Assembly (NCBI GenBank): GCA_034436155.1
Contig: DAOTVP010000021.1
Span: 3,655-67,654 of the forward strand
Direction: 5' to 3'
Origin: GCA-2794515 sp034436155
GTDB lineage: Bacteria > Chloroflexota > Anaerolineae > Aggregatilineales > Phototrophicaceae
DNA: 64,000 bases
Shown here: piece by piece, positions 44,156 through 53,388 of the stretch
How the letters are laid out: every line of letters starts with the position of its first letter
Numbering within the stretch: the stretch's first letter is position 1
Made by a program: the position numbers and the translations under genes
Notes under the pieces: model-generated
Database searches by the model: none
Seen by the model: only the letters and a program-made list of their open reading frames with translations
What the model was told of the DNA's origin: nothing

Positions 44156-46219
44156 TTATGGTCTGGCAATTTGCATCAAGTCGGTATAAGCAGGGCTATC
44201 GTTGCGGATTGCCACGCCCATCGGCAGGCGGATTTGCCCCGCCGTGAAATAGGTATAATCTCGCAAGAATGTTGGATGCGTGATAATGCTTTCTATCATC
44301 TCGATATAATCGGGGTAGGGCAAATAGAGCAAATCGGGGCGATAATCATCGAGCAAAACAGTCGCGGAAAAACCTTCTAACGCGAAGCGTGTATCGTTCA
44401 GCCCCGCGAGGTCTATCACCCGCCACGAAAAATTTGCCACCGCCACCGCGCCGACTTCTGTTGTCGCAACGGTGATGTTATCTATATCGGCGAATTGTGC
44501 CAATTTATACCACCGCGCATCGTGGGGTGGGTAATAGGTCGCCTGATGAACATACAAAAATTGATGCGTCTGATGGATGATATTGGATAGCATCATCACG
44601 CCAAGTATCATCACGCCAACGATAACAACCTGACGAATTGGCACGTTCAAAAAGCGCCATACGGTTGGGATAATCATCCATAGGCGTTCTGTGAATGAGA
44701 CCGCGCCCAAATATGCCAACCAGATGAGTATCGGCAAAGTGGGATAATAGAAGCGTTGATGTTCGGGCATGATTTGAGTCACGAATAGGGCATAGTAGGC
44801 GATGTATCCTATCATCCCTACAATCAGACCGCGTTCTAACGCGCCGAGCCGTTGCATAAATCCTTTCGGATGGATGACTATCCCGCCGATGATGAGCAGT
44901 ATCAGATAGCGGTTGCTATAGATGTATGCGCCTAGCTGGTCAATCGCTACTGCCACATACTGATTAGCTAAATAATCATCATCTACCCCGCCACTTTTGG
45001 CGAAGAACGGCAACGGCAACGCCACCCCAAAATACAGGTGGGCGATTAACAGCGTTGCGCCGAATGTTATCGTGGTGATGCCACCCAATAAAACGGCTTG
45101 TTGGCGCGTGTGCGTTTTGGTGGGAAACACCCATAACGCCATCGGCACGCAAACGGTGAACAACATCACATCGGGACGGACTGCGAAGCCTAATCCGCCG
45201 AATACGCCCATGATTAGCGCCAAAGTGCGAGTCGGGTTTTGGATATAAACCGTCATGCCGATGATATACACCGTCACATATACCAAGACGGTGGTCGTCC
45301 CCATGCCACTGGTGAAATGATGGAGCAGATTGGTATGTGCCGATAAACTGATGACGATAAGCGCGAATATCAACAGAAATCGGGATGTTTGTCTTTGTTG
45401 GCGCGATAAACGGATGCTCATTCCACCCAATGCTATCGCCAACACGATGACCCAGAATACGCCAAATAAGGCGCTGGTGGATTGCACCAATGTGATAGGC
45501 GAGAGAGACCGGGCAATCTGCGATACGGTATACACCATCCATCCATATGCCAATTCGGTCATGCCAAAGACGGGCGCTTCGCCCGCGTTCCATGACCAGA
45601 TACCCGTCTCGGATAGGTTATGGGCATAACGGGCGAACATCAGCGCATCATCCCATACCGTTGGCGGGGTCATGAAAAAATGATGTGCGCCGATGATGAT
45701 TGCACCGATGAGTGTGAATATCGTTATGGCGCTCACCATGCCGATCATCCGCCACAGGGCATATATGTTTTTCAGTTCCCATACACGGGTGATAATCATG
45801 ATGAGCGTGAATAAGCATAACCCCAAAAAGATTGGGTCATAGATGAGGATACGCACCTTAAAATCGTATTGGATAGCGGTGTCATCAGGTAACACCACGC
45901 GCAATTGCGCTATCACCCCATTGGGTGGCGGAAGATGACACAGCAGGCGCGAATCGGGCGCGATGACACCGTTGTTATTGATATAAACCCCGCGTGTGTT
46001 ATTCATATCCCACCAAGCGGATACGCATTGGGTCGGGAATAACAGCGTGTCATTATCCAGCGTGAAGCGGATGGTGGTCGCGCCGAGTTGAGGCGTGTTG
46101 GGGATGATGGTATCTAACCGTAACGGGGCAGGTCGCACATATATGATATAGATGAAGCCGATGAGGATGAGTATCGGCGCGATGCGGATGCTATTTTGTT
46201 GTTGGGATATGTGTTTCAT
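44156..46219 (-). CDS. GT-C-like glycosyltransferase, polytopic membrane protein
   Basis: 687 residues with about 11-12 membrane helices. An N-terminal helix and an external beta domain of ~100 residues, then TVWDDALMFARYAHNL early in the membrane part; the Asp-Asp pair facing outside is the GT-C catalytic pattern. The soluble C-terminus ends the protein. The donor is likely a polyprenyl-phosphate sugar. Followed by the FkbM-like gene, so it belongs to a surface glycan pathway. Confidence 0.72.
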   Translation of the reverse strand: MKHISQQQNSIRIAPILILIGFIYIIYVRPAPLRLDTIIPNTPQLGATTIRFTLDNDTLLFPTQCVSAWWDMNNTRGVYINNNGVIAPDSRLLCHLPPPNGVIAQLRVVLPDDTAIQYDFKVRILIYDPIFLGLCLFTLIMIITRVWELKNIYALWRMIGMVSAITIFTLIGAIIIGAHHFFMTPPTVWDDALMFARYAHNLSETGIWSWNAGEAPVFGMTELAYGWMVYTVSQIARSLSPITLVQSTSALFGVFWVIVLAIALGGMSIRLSRQQRQTSRFLLIFALIVISLSAHTNLLHHFTSGMGTTTVLVYVTVYIIGMTVYIQNPTRTLALIMGVFGGLGFAVRPDVMLFTVCVPMALWVFPTKTHTRQQAVLLGGITTITFGATLLIAHLYFGVALPLPFFAKSGGVDDDYLANQYVAVAIDQLGAYIYSNRYLILLIIGGIVIHPKGFMQRLGALERGLIVGMIGYIAYYALFVTQIMPEHQRFYYPTLPILIWLAYLGAVSFTERLWMIIPTVWRFLNVPIRQVVIVGVMILGVMMLSNIIHQTHQFLYVHQATYYPPHDARWYKLAQFADIDNITVATTEVGAVAVANFSWRVIDLAGLNDTRFALEGFSATVLLDDYRPDLLYLPYPDYIEMIESIITHPTFLRDYTYFTAGQIRLPMGVAIRNDSPAYTDLMQIARP

Positions 46220-46236
46220 CAGGGGTTTATATGCGA

Positions 46237-46269
46237 GGGCAAGTGATAAACCACGTTTATCACTTGCCC
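46237..46269 (-). terminator. Strong hairpin behind the S1 gene
   Basis: GGGCAAGTGATAAAC pairs perfectly with GTTTATCACTTGCCC across CAC, directly 3' of the S1 gene. There is no U run, so it may end transcription by another route or protect the mRNA end. Confidence 0.6.
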
Positions 46270-46279
46270 CAGAGTAGGC

Positions 46280-47593
46280 TTATTGACCAGACATATAACG
46301 TTGCAGGTCGCGGTCTAACCATTCAGGCGAATTCACGCGCTTCAGGCTCAGACCCAGACGGCGATTTTTGACATCAATTTTGACGACACGCAAATCGAGT
46401 TCATCACCCTCTTTGACGACTTCACGCGGATGATTCACGCGCTTGTCCGATAGTTCCGAGATGTGAATCAGCCCTTCAATGTCTTGGGCTTGTGTCAGAC
46501 GGGCGAATGCGCCGAATTTTGTCATTTTGGTGACAGTCGCCTTGACCAAATCCCCCACTTGATAGGTGGTTGCCACTTCGTCCCACGGGTCGGCTTCTTG
46601 GCGTTTGATGCTCAAACCGATGCGACGACGCTCGCGGTCAATGCTAATCACCTCAACCTTCACCGTTTGCCCAACGCGCAAGGCTTCTTTAGGATGAGTG
46701 ACATGTTTCCATGAAATTTCGGTCAGGTGAACCAAGCCTTCTGCGCCACCAACATCCACAAACGCGCCAAAATCTTCGAGGCTGACCACGCGCCCATTGT
46801 TGATGACTTGCCCAACGGTGAGTTCGTCGATCAATGCTTCTTTTCTGCGTTCACGGCGTTCCCGCGAGGCGGTGCGTTCAGATAAAATCAGGCGGTTACG
46901 GCTACGATCAACCTCCATCACTTTGACGATGATGGGGTCATTGACCATGCGGGCATACCGATCTTCGAGCGTGCCTTCGCCATTTTCGAGTTGATTTTTG
47001 CGATCATCGCTAATTTGGCTTTGTGGAATAAACCCGCGCAACCGCCCAAACCGTACAATCAGACCACCTTTGTTATAGCCTGCCACATTGGCTTCGTAGG
47101 GGTCTTGCGATTTATGATAGGTCTCTGCGCGTTGCCAATCGAGTTCTTCAACCGCCCGATTCACCGAGAGGATGATTGTGCCTTCATGTGAATGTGGATT
47201 GACCACATACACCGTCACTTGTTTCCCCTCTTTCAATTCTTCAATACTTTGGCGCGTCATGCGTTCTAATTCACGACCAGGGATAACACCAATCACGCCA
47301 TCACCCAAATCAACCTTGACTTCGGTGAGTGTAGAACTGGTGATAACCCCCTCGACCAAATCGCCACGCTTAAAGCGTAAGGGTGGGCTGTCGGGTGCTT
47401 GCGGTGTTTGTACATCATCTTCATGTGCCGAATGGGTATGGTCGCTGGCAGATGGTGCCTCATCATCCATAATAGGTGCGTTCACGGCTTCCTCAACTGC
47501 CTCAACGGGGGTCAATACCTCTTCTTGTGGTGTTGATTCTGTAGATGGCTGTTCCATATTTTTTTCGTCCATCCCTGTTGTGTCTGAATTCAT
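46280..47593 (-). CDS. rpsA: 30S ribosomal protein S1 (four S1 domains)
   Basis: 437 residues. An acidic, low-complexity N-terminus (~70 residues) is followed by four S1 RNA-binding domains: FKRGDLVEGVITSSTLTEVK, a weaker second (GGLIVRFGRLRGFIPQSQIS), then VISLEDFGAFVDVGGAEGLV-type (VVSLEDFGAFVDVGGAEGLV) and KMTKFGAFARLTQAQDIEGL. Four-domain S1 is usual outside Proteobacteria. ATG 47593 has no good ribosome site close by; a later Met (MDEKNMEQ) is possible. The leader carries a stem-loop described separately. Confidence 0.9.
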   Translation of the reverse strand: MNSDTTGMDEKNMEQPSTESTPQEEVLTPVEAVEEAVNAPIMDDEAPSASDHTHSAHEDDVQTPQAPDSPPLRFKRGDLVEGVITSSTLTEVKVDLGDGVIGVIPGRELERMTRQSIEELKEGKQVTVYVVNPHSHEGTIILSVNRAVEELDWQRAETYHKSQDPYEANVAGYNKGGLIVRFGRLRGFIPQSQISDDRKNQLENGEGTLEDRYARMVNDPIIVKVMEVDRSRNRLILSERTASRERRERRKEALIDELTVGQVINNGRVVSLEDFGAFVDVGGAEGLVHLTEISWKHVTHPKEALRVGQTVKVEVISIDRERRRIGLSIKRQEADPWDEVATTYQVGDLVKATVTKMTKFGAFARLTQAQDIEGLIHISELSDKRVNHPREVVKEGDELDLRVVKIDVKNRRLGLSLKRVNSPEWLDRDLQRYMSGQ

Positions 47594-47603
47594 ACGCAGA
47601 AGC

Positions 47604-47655
47604 GATATATTGTCATTTGTGGATGAATACCCACCGCAACAATATATCTTCCTCC
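47604..47655 (-). promoter_or_regulatory. Stem-loop leader of the S1 gene
   Basis: On the minus strand, GATATATTGT (47648-47639) pairs perfectly with ACAATATATC (47613-47604), ending 10 nt before the S1 start; a GGTGGG/CCAC inner stem lies in the loop. A strong GGAGG at 47655-47651 stands just before the stem, 58 nt from the S1 ATG, and could serve a leader peptide (MLRWVFIHK from TTG 47642). The layout suits feedback by S1 on its own mRNA, known in other bacteria with different structures. Confidence 0.5.
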
Positions 47656-47873
47656 TTCCCGAATAATGATAACTTGGTGATAATTTTTTACGATTTTTAG
47701 CCTTTTGGCTACAAGTGCTTCATTATAACCCGTTTTGTGTAATATTGACAAGCGCCCATTTTGCCTAAAACGGGGGTCATGTGCATCAGTTGAATCATTG
47801 AAACACCTTTTGGTTTTAGCGGGAGATGCGGTATGATTATCTCACTTGCAAACAGATGTTGAGGATAAACATC

Positions 47874-48737
47874 ATGTCTGGCTGGACAATTGGCACAGCA
47901 CTCACAGAAGCCAAACGCAAACTCCGCGAAGTATCTGATTATGTATCGCTCGATGCTCAACTCATCTTGGCGAATTTACTCGGTGTGGATAGGGCGCATG
48001 TCATTGCACATCCCGAAAAGCCCCTGTCTGATGAATTGGTGGCGGAATATGCCACGCTCATCCAACGGCGGGTGAATGGTGAACCCTATGCTTATCTGGT
48101 CGGACACCGCGAATTTTATGGACGGGATTTTATCGTCACGCCCGATGTCCTCGTGCCACGTCCAGAGACCGAACACCTTGTCGAACACGCCATTATGATG
48201 GTCGAAGGGTTTTATCAAGACCCATCTCAAGTGCTTGCGGTGGATGTCGGGACGGGGAGCGGGATTATCGCCATTAGTTTCGCCTTACGTTTTCCACAAG
48301 CAACGGTGTACGCTATTGATATTAGCCCCGAAGCCCTGAACGTTGCCAAACGCAATGCCGAATTGCACGGTGTGAAGAATATTCAATTCTTTGAGGGTGA
48401 TTTATTAGATCCCATCTATCAAAGAAACCTCAAAGTAGACCTTATCCTCTCGAATCCGCCCTATATCACCAGCGACCTATTACCGCATCTGCCTGTGAGC
48501 AGGTTTGAGCCACAAATCGCCCTAGATGGTGGCGCGGACGGGCTAGACTATTATCGCAGGTTGTTTGAGCAGGTGCGCGATGTCGGCATTGCGCCGATTC
48601 ACATGTTCTTAGAGGTTGGATCTGGTCAGAGCCAAGCCGTGATAGAGATTGCCCGTCAGCATGTCGAGATTATGTTGCAAGAGGTCATCCACGATTATGC
48701 GGGGCATGACCGTGTGGTGCGTTTATCGGTGAAATAA
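47874..48737 (+). CDS. prmC: Release factor glutamine methyltransferase PrmC
   Basis: Methylates the GGQ glutamine of release factors 1 and 2. 287 residues from ATG 47874, preceded by TGAGGAT. The N-terminal helical domain (LDAQLILANLLGVDRAHVIA) precedes a SAM-binding fold with VDVGTGSGIIAISFAL and the catalytic LILSNPPYI. DVLVPRPETEHLVE is also conserved in the family. Divergent from the S1 gene, 17 nt before the aminotransferase. Confidence 0.94.
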   Translation: MSGWTIGTALTEAKRKLREVSDYVSLDAQLILANLLGVDRAHVIAHPEKPLSDELVAEYATLIQRRVNGEPYAYLVGHREFYGRDFIVTPDVLVPRPETEHLVEHAIMMVEGFYQDPSQVLAVDVGTGSGIIAISFALRFPQATVYAIDISPEALNVAKRNAELHGVKNIQFFEGDLLDPIYQRNLKVDLILSNPPYITSDLLPHLPVSRFEPQIALDGGADGLDYYRRLFEQVRDVGIAPIHMFLEVGSGQSQAVIEIARQHVEIMLQEVIHDYAGHDRVVRLSVK

Positions 48738-48753
48738 CCATAAGGATTGTTTT

Positions 48754-49920
48754 ATGCGTGACCAATTTTTGCTCGCCCCCAATGTTATATTTCTGAATCA
48801 CGGCTCGTTTGGTGCGTGTCCGAAACCCGTTTTCGAGACGTATCAGGGTTGGCAACGCGAACTCGAAGCCCAACCGGTCGAATTTTTGGGGCGACGCTCC
48901 GATCGGTTGTTGGATGAAGCCCGCGAAGTGTTGGGCGAATATCTGGTTTGTCATCCCGATGATTTGGTGTATATCCCCAACGCCAGCGTGGGTATGAATA
49001 TGGTGGCGCGGTCTATTCCGTTAGGGGTAGGGGATGAAATCCTCGCCACCGATCATGAATATGGCGCGGTCGATTTATTATGGACATTCATCTGCGAAAA
49101 GACGGGCGCGACTTATATCCGCCACCCTCTCCCTTTGCCAATGACCACCCCCGAAGCCTTTATCGAACACTTTTGGAGCGCCGTCACCCCGCGCACGAAA
49201 GTGATTTCAATCAGCCATATCACATCGCCAACGGCGCTCATTTTTCCAATTGCCGAAATTATCAGACGGGCGCGGGAACGAGGGATTTATACCGTCATCG
49301 ATGGCGCACACGCGCCGAGCCAATTGCCGTTGAATCTGACCGAACTCGACCCCGATTTTTATGCGGGCAATTGTCATAAATGGTTGTGTGCGCCCAAAGG
49401 GGCGGGGTTTTTATATGCCCGCCGTGATTTGCATGACATGATAGACCCGCTCATCATCAGTTGGGGTTATCAACCCCGCAGTGGGCAATCGCTAGGCGGT
49501 GGTCTGGTGTTATCATCCGCCACCACGCGCCTTGTGCAACACAACCAGTATCAAGCCACCCGTGATATATCCGCCTATCTGAGCGTCCCCGCCGCCATCG
49601 ATTTTCAACGTCATCATCACTGGGATGAAGTCCGTGCGCGGTGTCATCAATTGGCAATCGAAACGCGGTCACGAATCGCAGAACTCACCGAATTGCCCAT
49701 CATCGCGCCTGATCATTGGATAGGGCAGATGTTCACCGCGCCTTTGCCAGAGACCATCAACGCCGACCAATTCAAATTTCGCCTATACGACCAATTCAAT
49801 ATCGAAGTCCCGATTGTCGTGTGGAATAACAAGCCATATATTCGCGTCTCGTTTCAGGCATACAATACCCAAGCCGATGCCGATGCGCTCATCGATGCCC
49901 TCAAAATCATGTTGGATTGA
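48754..49920 (+). CDS. Class V aminotransferase, isopenicillin-N-epimerase-like
   Basis: PLP-dependent enzyme of 388 residues. IFLNHGSFGACPKPVFETYQ opens this subgroup; YIPNASVGMNMV and TVIDGAHAPSQLPLNL (PLP-ring Asp and His) follow, and the Schiff-base lysine is in AGNCHKWLCAPKGAGFL. Not a SufS-type desulfurase, since the mobile Cys loop is missing. True substrate unknown. Probably co-transcribed with prmC and with the next gene, whose ATG is 1 nt behind its stop. Confidence 0.85.
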   Translation: MRDQFLLAPNVIFLNHGSFGACPKPVFETYQGWQRELEAQPVEFLGRRSDRLLDEAREVLGEYLVCHPDDLVYIPNASVGMNMVARSIPLGVGDEILATDHEYGAVDLLWTFICEKTGATYIRHPLPLPMTTPEAFIEHFWSAVTPRTKVISISHITSPTALIFPIAEIIRRARERGIYTVIDGAHAPSQLPLNLTELDPDFYAGNCHKWLCAPKGAGFLYARRDLHDMIDPLIISWGYQPRSGQSLGGGLVLSSATTRLVQHNQYQATRDISAYLSVPAAIDFQRHHHWDEVRARCHQLAIETRSRIAELTELPIIAPDHWIGQMFTAPLPETINADQFKFRLYDQFNIEVPIVVWNNKPYIRVSFQAYNTQADADALIDALKIMLD

Positions 49921-49921
49921 T

Positions 49922-51331
49922 ATGCGTCATCGCTGGTTCGTTGTGCTGGTGCTATTCATCGGATGGGGATTGCTCACCCGAAATTTGACCGTCCCATGGT
50001 TTGGTCATCACGATGCCAATGGCGTATGGGTGAGCGCGGGCGTATTAAATTGGCATCGGTATGGATTTGATACCTTGCGCGGCATGATCGTCATCAATTA
50101 TGCCCCCGCCACCCCTGATACATTTGCCTATTATCCCAATCATCCCCCGTTGGCAGTGTGGTCTATCGGGCTAACCTCACTTTTTGTGGGGATTTCATCG
50201 ACAGAACTCATCGGCAGATGGACGATGGCGTGCTTCACACTCATCAGCATGGCGGGGTTATATATCTTCACGCGCCGTATTGCCGATAAACACACGGCGA
50301 TCATCGCCATGTTGATATACATCCTCACGCCGATGGTCGCCTATTATGGGCGGATGCCCAATCACGAAGCGCCTGCGCTGGCATTCATCACCCTATTTTC
50401 TGCCATACTCGCCAAATGGCTGGTTCAACCGACTTGGATGCGGATAATTGCGTTATGCTTGTTGGCGTGGTTGGGAATTTTTACGGCGTGGAGCGCCAGT
50501 TTGGTCATCGCCTGTTTGGGTTTAGTGGGCATCATGTTGGCGAATCATACACGGCAACGCCTCATGTTGATGGTGGTCGGTGTGGCGGGATTGTTGGGAT
50601 TGAATGCCATGCTGGTTTATTATGAATGGGGCAAATCGGGCGCGGTGAATACCCTCATTCGCATGTTCAGCGCCCGCACCGATGCGACCAGTTCGTATCA
50701 GACGGGATATAGTTTCACAGTTGGCGAATTCATCCTCGACCAAATCGGCGAGATGCTCATCTTCGCCACGCCTGCCGTGTGTATATTGGGGATTATCGGC
50801 TTGTTCTATATCATCCGCCATAGCCCCAAAAATACCAAATGGCTGGTTGGGGCGTTATTTGTCGGTGGATTGGGTTATATCCTCATCCTGCGTGACCCCG
50901 CCTTCAGTCATGATTTCCTGAAAATTTTTATGCTCCCCGCGCTTGCGATAGGCTTGGCGGTTATCATCGCACAATTCAGAACAACGCGCCTATTTCGGTT
51001 ATATGGACGGGCGTTCATTGTCATCTCATTTCTGATGGGGTTGGCGTGGTTGATCACCTTACATCGCTTAGCCTCGTCCCAAATTGCGCCGTATCATATC
51101 GCCCAAGCGATTGCCGAGCATACCACACCCGATGAAATCATCATGACGCATCTCCAAACAATGGCGGTGGGCGTGGATTTTTATGCCTATCGCCGTATTG
51201 AGCGGGGTGTATCGTGGGATGAAGCCCCTCATCATGCTATGTATCTGGTCTGCGATGACCAACCCGCCTCAGATGGTTGGGTATTGCTCGTCTCGGTCGA
51301 ATCGTGTGGCTTGTGGCGCTATTCGGGTTAA
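49922..51331 (+). CDS. GT-C glycosyltransferase, PMT/ArnT-like
   Basis: 469 residues, ten or more membrane helices. TVPWFGHHDANGVWV carries the outward Asp that is catalytic in the GT39/ArnT group, and FAYYPNHPPLAVWSIGL is the second conserved loop. YGRMPNHEAPALAF corresponds to the third. It is expected to move a sugar from polyprenyl phosphate to a lipid or protein outside. Directly behind the aminotransferase. Confidence 0.8.
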   Translation: MRHRWFVVLVLFIGWGLLTRNLTVPWFGHHDANGVWVSAGVLNWHRYGFDTLRGMIVINYAPATPDTFAYYPNHPPLAVWSIGLTSLFVGISSTELIGRWTMACFTLISMAGLYIFTRRIADKHTAIIAMLIYILTPMVAYYGRMPNHEAPALAFITLFSAILAKWLVQPTWMRIIALCLLAWLGIFTAWSASLVIACLGLVGIMLANHTRQRLMLMVVGVAGLLGLNAMLVYYEWGKSGAVNTLIRMFSARTDATSSYQTGYSFTVGEFILDQIGEMLIFATPAVCILGIIGLFYIIRHSPKNTKWLVGALFVGGLGYILILRDPAFSHDFLKIFMLPALAIGLAVIIAQFRTTRLFRLYGRAFIVISFLMGLAWLITLHRLASSQIAPYHIAQAIAEHTTPDEIIMTHLQTMAVGVDFYAYRRIERGVSWDEAPHHAMYLVCDDQPASDGWVLLVSVESCGLWRYSG

Positions 51332-51364
51332 AATAGAGAGAGTGCCGTTTTACGATGAGATAGG

Positions 51365-52516
51365 ATGACCATCATGTCTGAGGATAATCACAACCGTCTG
51401 ATGGGCTTGTTGCGCGATGTGCGTGCCGAAGTCCAAAATTTACGTAATGCCCTCACCGAAATTATGAGCAAAGAGCCGTTGATAGACCCCGCCATGCGTG
51501 CGCGAGAGGTGATTAGCACCCTGCGGGCGCGTCAGCCGATTTATGAGCGCAATGTCAAACAAATTGCCACGCGCATCCGCGATTTACGCGCCCTACTCAA
51601 CAAAGAAGCCCCTCTGTATAGTCGGTATGGCGATGATATCACCACCATCGAAAATTTATGGGAACGGGTGACGCTCAATTGGCCCCCGCCACCGCCCATC
51701 GAGATGATGCCCGCCACCGACATCAGCAATATCGAAAATGAGGTGGTGATTCATCCCGCAGAAGAAATCACTGCCAGCAATATCATTTTACGCTGTGCCA
51801 AAGATGCCGTCCGCGATATTGACGAACTGATTTATCAGACGGCGCTCCTCACCATTCCGCAACGCCTGAATTATCAATTGGAGCAAATCCGCATCGGGCA
51901 GGCGTTGGATTTTCATAATGCCTTCAAGAGCGAAATCCCCAACGATGAGAGCCGTCAGAAAGTCCTCGACTATTTAGCCGCTCGTCCCGTGTTGGTCGAA
52001 AATGGCATTGTGGATGCGAGGCAAGGGGTGGTGTTTCATGCCTCTGCCGATTTTGCTCGTCGTCGTCTGAGCTACCTGTTCATCACCCTGACGATAGTCA
52101 TCGGCGCGTTGATTGCCATAGCGATTGGCGAGGTGGGGCAATTGCTGAATTTAGAGGAGTGGATTGTGCCACAAGGTGAGACGGCGAATTTGTTCATCGC
52201 CTACCTGTTTGTGATTATCGGTGCGGTGGTGCATATCGGCATTGATGGCATCAAACAAGCCCGCGCCAACGATCCTAAGAGTAGCTTTTTGGCGATAGAC
52301 GACTGGTTTACGTGGATACATATCCATGAACGGGGCATCATCATGGGCATCGTCTCGATGTGGATTGGCTTTTTGGGCTTGGTCTTTCTGACGCAGAGCG
52401 CCAATTGGCAAACAGCGTTCTTGGTCGGCTATAGTCTCGATAGCTTCGTGGATATTTTCTTGCAACGTTTCAATACCAACATCACCTCGAAGTCGAGCCG
52501 CGTGAAGGTGATATAA
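51365..52516 (+). CDS. Coiled-coil membrane protein of unknown function
   Basis: 383 residues; ATG 51374 may be the true start, as AGG lies 8 nt before it. The first ~230 residues are charged helices with heptad-like spacing (LRDVRAEVQNLRNALTEIM; VKQIATRIRDLRALL). Four membrane helices follow (LFITLTIVIGALIAIAIG, LFIAYLFVIIGAVVHIGI, GIVSMWIGFLGLVFL, and a last weaker one). Family not recognised; the shape resembles membrane-organising proteins. Confidence 0.72.
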   Translation: MTIMSEDNHNRLMGLLRDVRAEVQNLRNALTEIMSKEPLIDPAMRAREVISTLRARQPIYERNVKQIATRIRDLRALLNKEAPLYSRYGDDITTIENLWERVTLNWPPPPPIEMMPATDISNIENEVVIHPAEEITASNIILRCAKDAVRDIDELIYQTALLTIPQRLNYQLEQIRIGQALDFHNAFKSEIPNDESRQKVLDYLAARPVLVENGIVDARQGVVFHASADFARRRLSYLFITLTIVIGALIAIAIGEVGQLLNLEEWIVPQGETANLFIAYLFVIIGAVVHIGIDGIKQARANDPKSSFLAIDDWFTWIHIHERGIIMGIVSMWIGFLGLVFLTQSANWQTAFLVGYSLDSFVDIFLQRFNTNITSKSSRVKVI

Positions 52517-52546
52517 TTTTGCTATGATGAATTTTGGATTTTAATA

Positions 52547-52655
52547 AAAAGAGGCAAAAATGCCATACATCCACACCTGTGAATTCCCTGTCCGCCAGTA
52601 TGAATGTGATATGTATGGGCATGTGAATCATGCCAATTATTTGCGTTATATTCAA
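52547..52655 (+). repeat. Direct repeat, left copy (thioesterase 5' end)
   Basis: 109 bp matching 53280-53388. It includes the ribosome site AAAAGAGG, the ATG and the first 32 codons of the thioesterase gene, with only a few differences in the coding part (Gln for His at codon 13, one silent change, Ile for Met at codon 31). Together with the right copy it brackets the DUF6883/DUF4926 genes. Confidence 0.92.
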
Positions 52656-52667
52656 CATAGTGGGTGA
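52560..52667 (+). pseudogene. Truncated thioesterase start (35 codons)
   Basis: Reads MPYIHTCEFPVRQYECDMYG and HVNHANYLRY, then leaves the thioesterase sequence after codon 32 and stops at TGA 52665. The ribosome site and ATG are intact, so a 35-residue peptide could still be made, and its translation ends 7 nt before the DUF6883 start. It may now act as a translational leader for the cassette. Confidence 0.85.
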
Positions 52668-52674
52668 AAACAGT

Positions 52675-53010
52675 ATGAAACTCCCATTTGTCGAGAATGC
52701 CGTTGTTCCCAAGAATAAAATCACGTTGTATTTACTCAATTTGGAGAGCAAAAATGGCAAAAGCAAAGCCCGTTTCTTTTTGGCATTTGGGTTTACAATA
52801 GAAACATGGCAAGTTATGGCGGATGCGCTCAAATACCATGCCCAAACGCATGATGTTCAAGCTATCGTTCCGCGCTCGCCATTTGGGACGCATTATGTGA
52901 TAGAAGGGATGCTCATCACACCTGATGGACGCAATCCGCAAGTACGGGTCATTTGGGCAATTGATGAGCATAGCATCGTCCCGCGCCTCATCAGTGCGTA
53001 CCCACTCTGA
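52675..53010 (+). CDS. DUF6883-type protein
   Basis: 111 residues. MKLPFVENAVVPKNKITLYL, the basic KSKARFFLAFGFTIETW and the C-terminal RVIWAIDEHSIVPRLISAY fit the DUF6883 family as I remember it, which is found in small two-gene modules and at the ends of polymorphic toxins. No RBS of its own is evident, so it is probably read from the truncated upstream frame. Forms a pair with the DUF4926 gene 20 nt downstream. Confidence 0.78.
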   Translation: MKLPFVENAVVPKNKITLYLLNLESKNGKSKARFFLAFGFTIETWQVMADALKYHAQTHDVQAIVPRSPFGTHYVIEGMLITPDGRNPQVRVIWAIDEHSIVPRLISAYPL

Positions 53011-53030
53011 GTTGATGAAAAGGATAGGTC

Positions 53031-53264
53031 ATGATAGAAGAATTAACCGAAGTTGTCTTGACAGAAGATGTATCTGAACATGGATTAAAAATGGGTGATG
53101 TTGGCATGGTGGTGCATGTATATGCCGATCCTGCTGGGTATGAAGTCGAATTTGTCACACTCACAGGTGAATTTGTGGCGTTGGTGGCGTTGCATCCGCA
53201 TCAAATCCGCCCGATTGCCCATGATGAAATTGCCAATGTGCGCCGTGTGCAAATCGGTATCTGA
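53031..53264 (+). CDS. DUF4926-type protein
   Basis: 77 residues. LKMGDVGMVVHVYADPAGYE and VEFVTLTGEF form the small SH3-like beta fold of DUF4926, and VALHPHQIRPI is its usual end. ATG 53031 follows AAAGGATAG. DUF4926 genes are commonly found beside DUF6883 genes, which suggests a functional pair, possibly a toxin and its neutraliser; that is inference. Confidence 0.8.
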   Translation: MIEELTEVVLTEDVSEHGLKMGDVGMVVHVYADPAGYEVEFVTLTGEFVALVALHPHQIRPIAHDEIANVRRVQIGI

Positions 53265-53279
53265 TAAATATCCATCCCG

Positions 53280-53388
53280 AAAAGAGGTGACAATGCCATA
53301 CATCCACACCTGTGAATTCCCTGTCCGCCATTATGAATGTGATATGTATGGGCATGTGAATCATGCCAATTATTTGCGCTATATGCAA
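53280..53388 (+). repeat. Direct repeat, right copy
   Basis: The copy of the 109-bp repeat that belongs to the intact thioesterase gene, including its ribosome site (AAAAGAGG) and first 32 codons. Confidence 0.92.
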
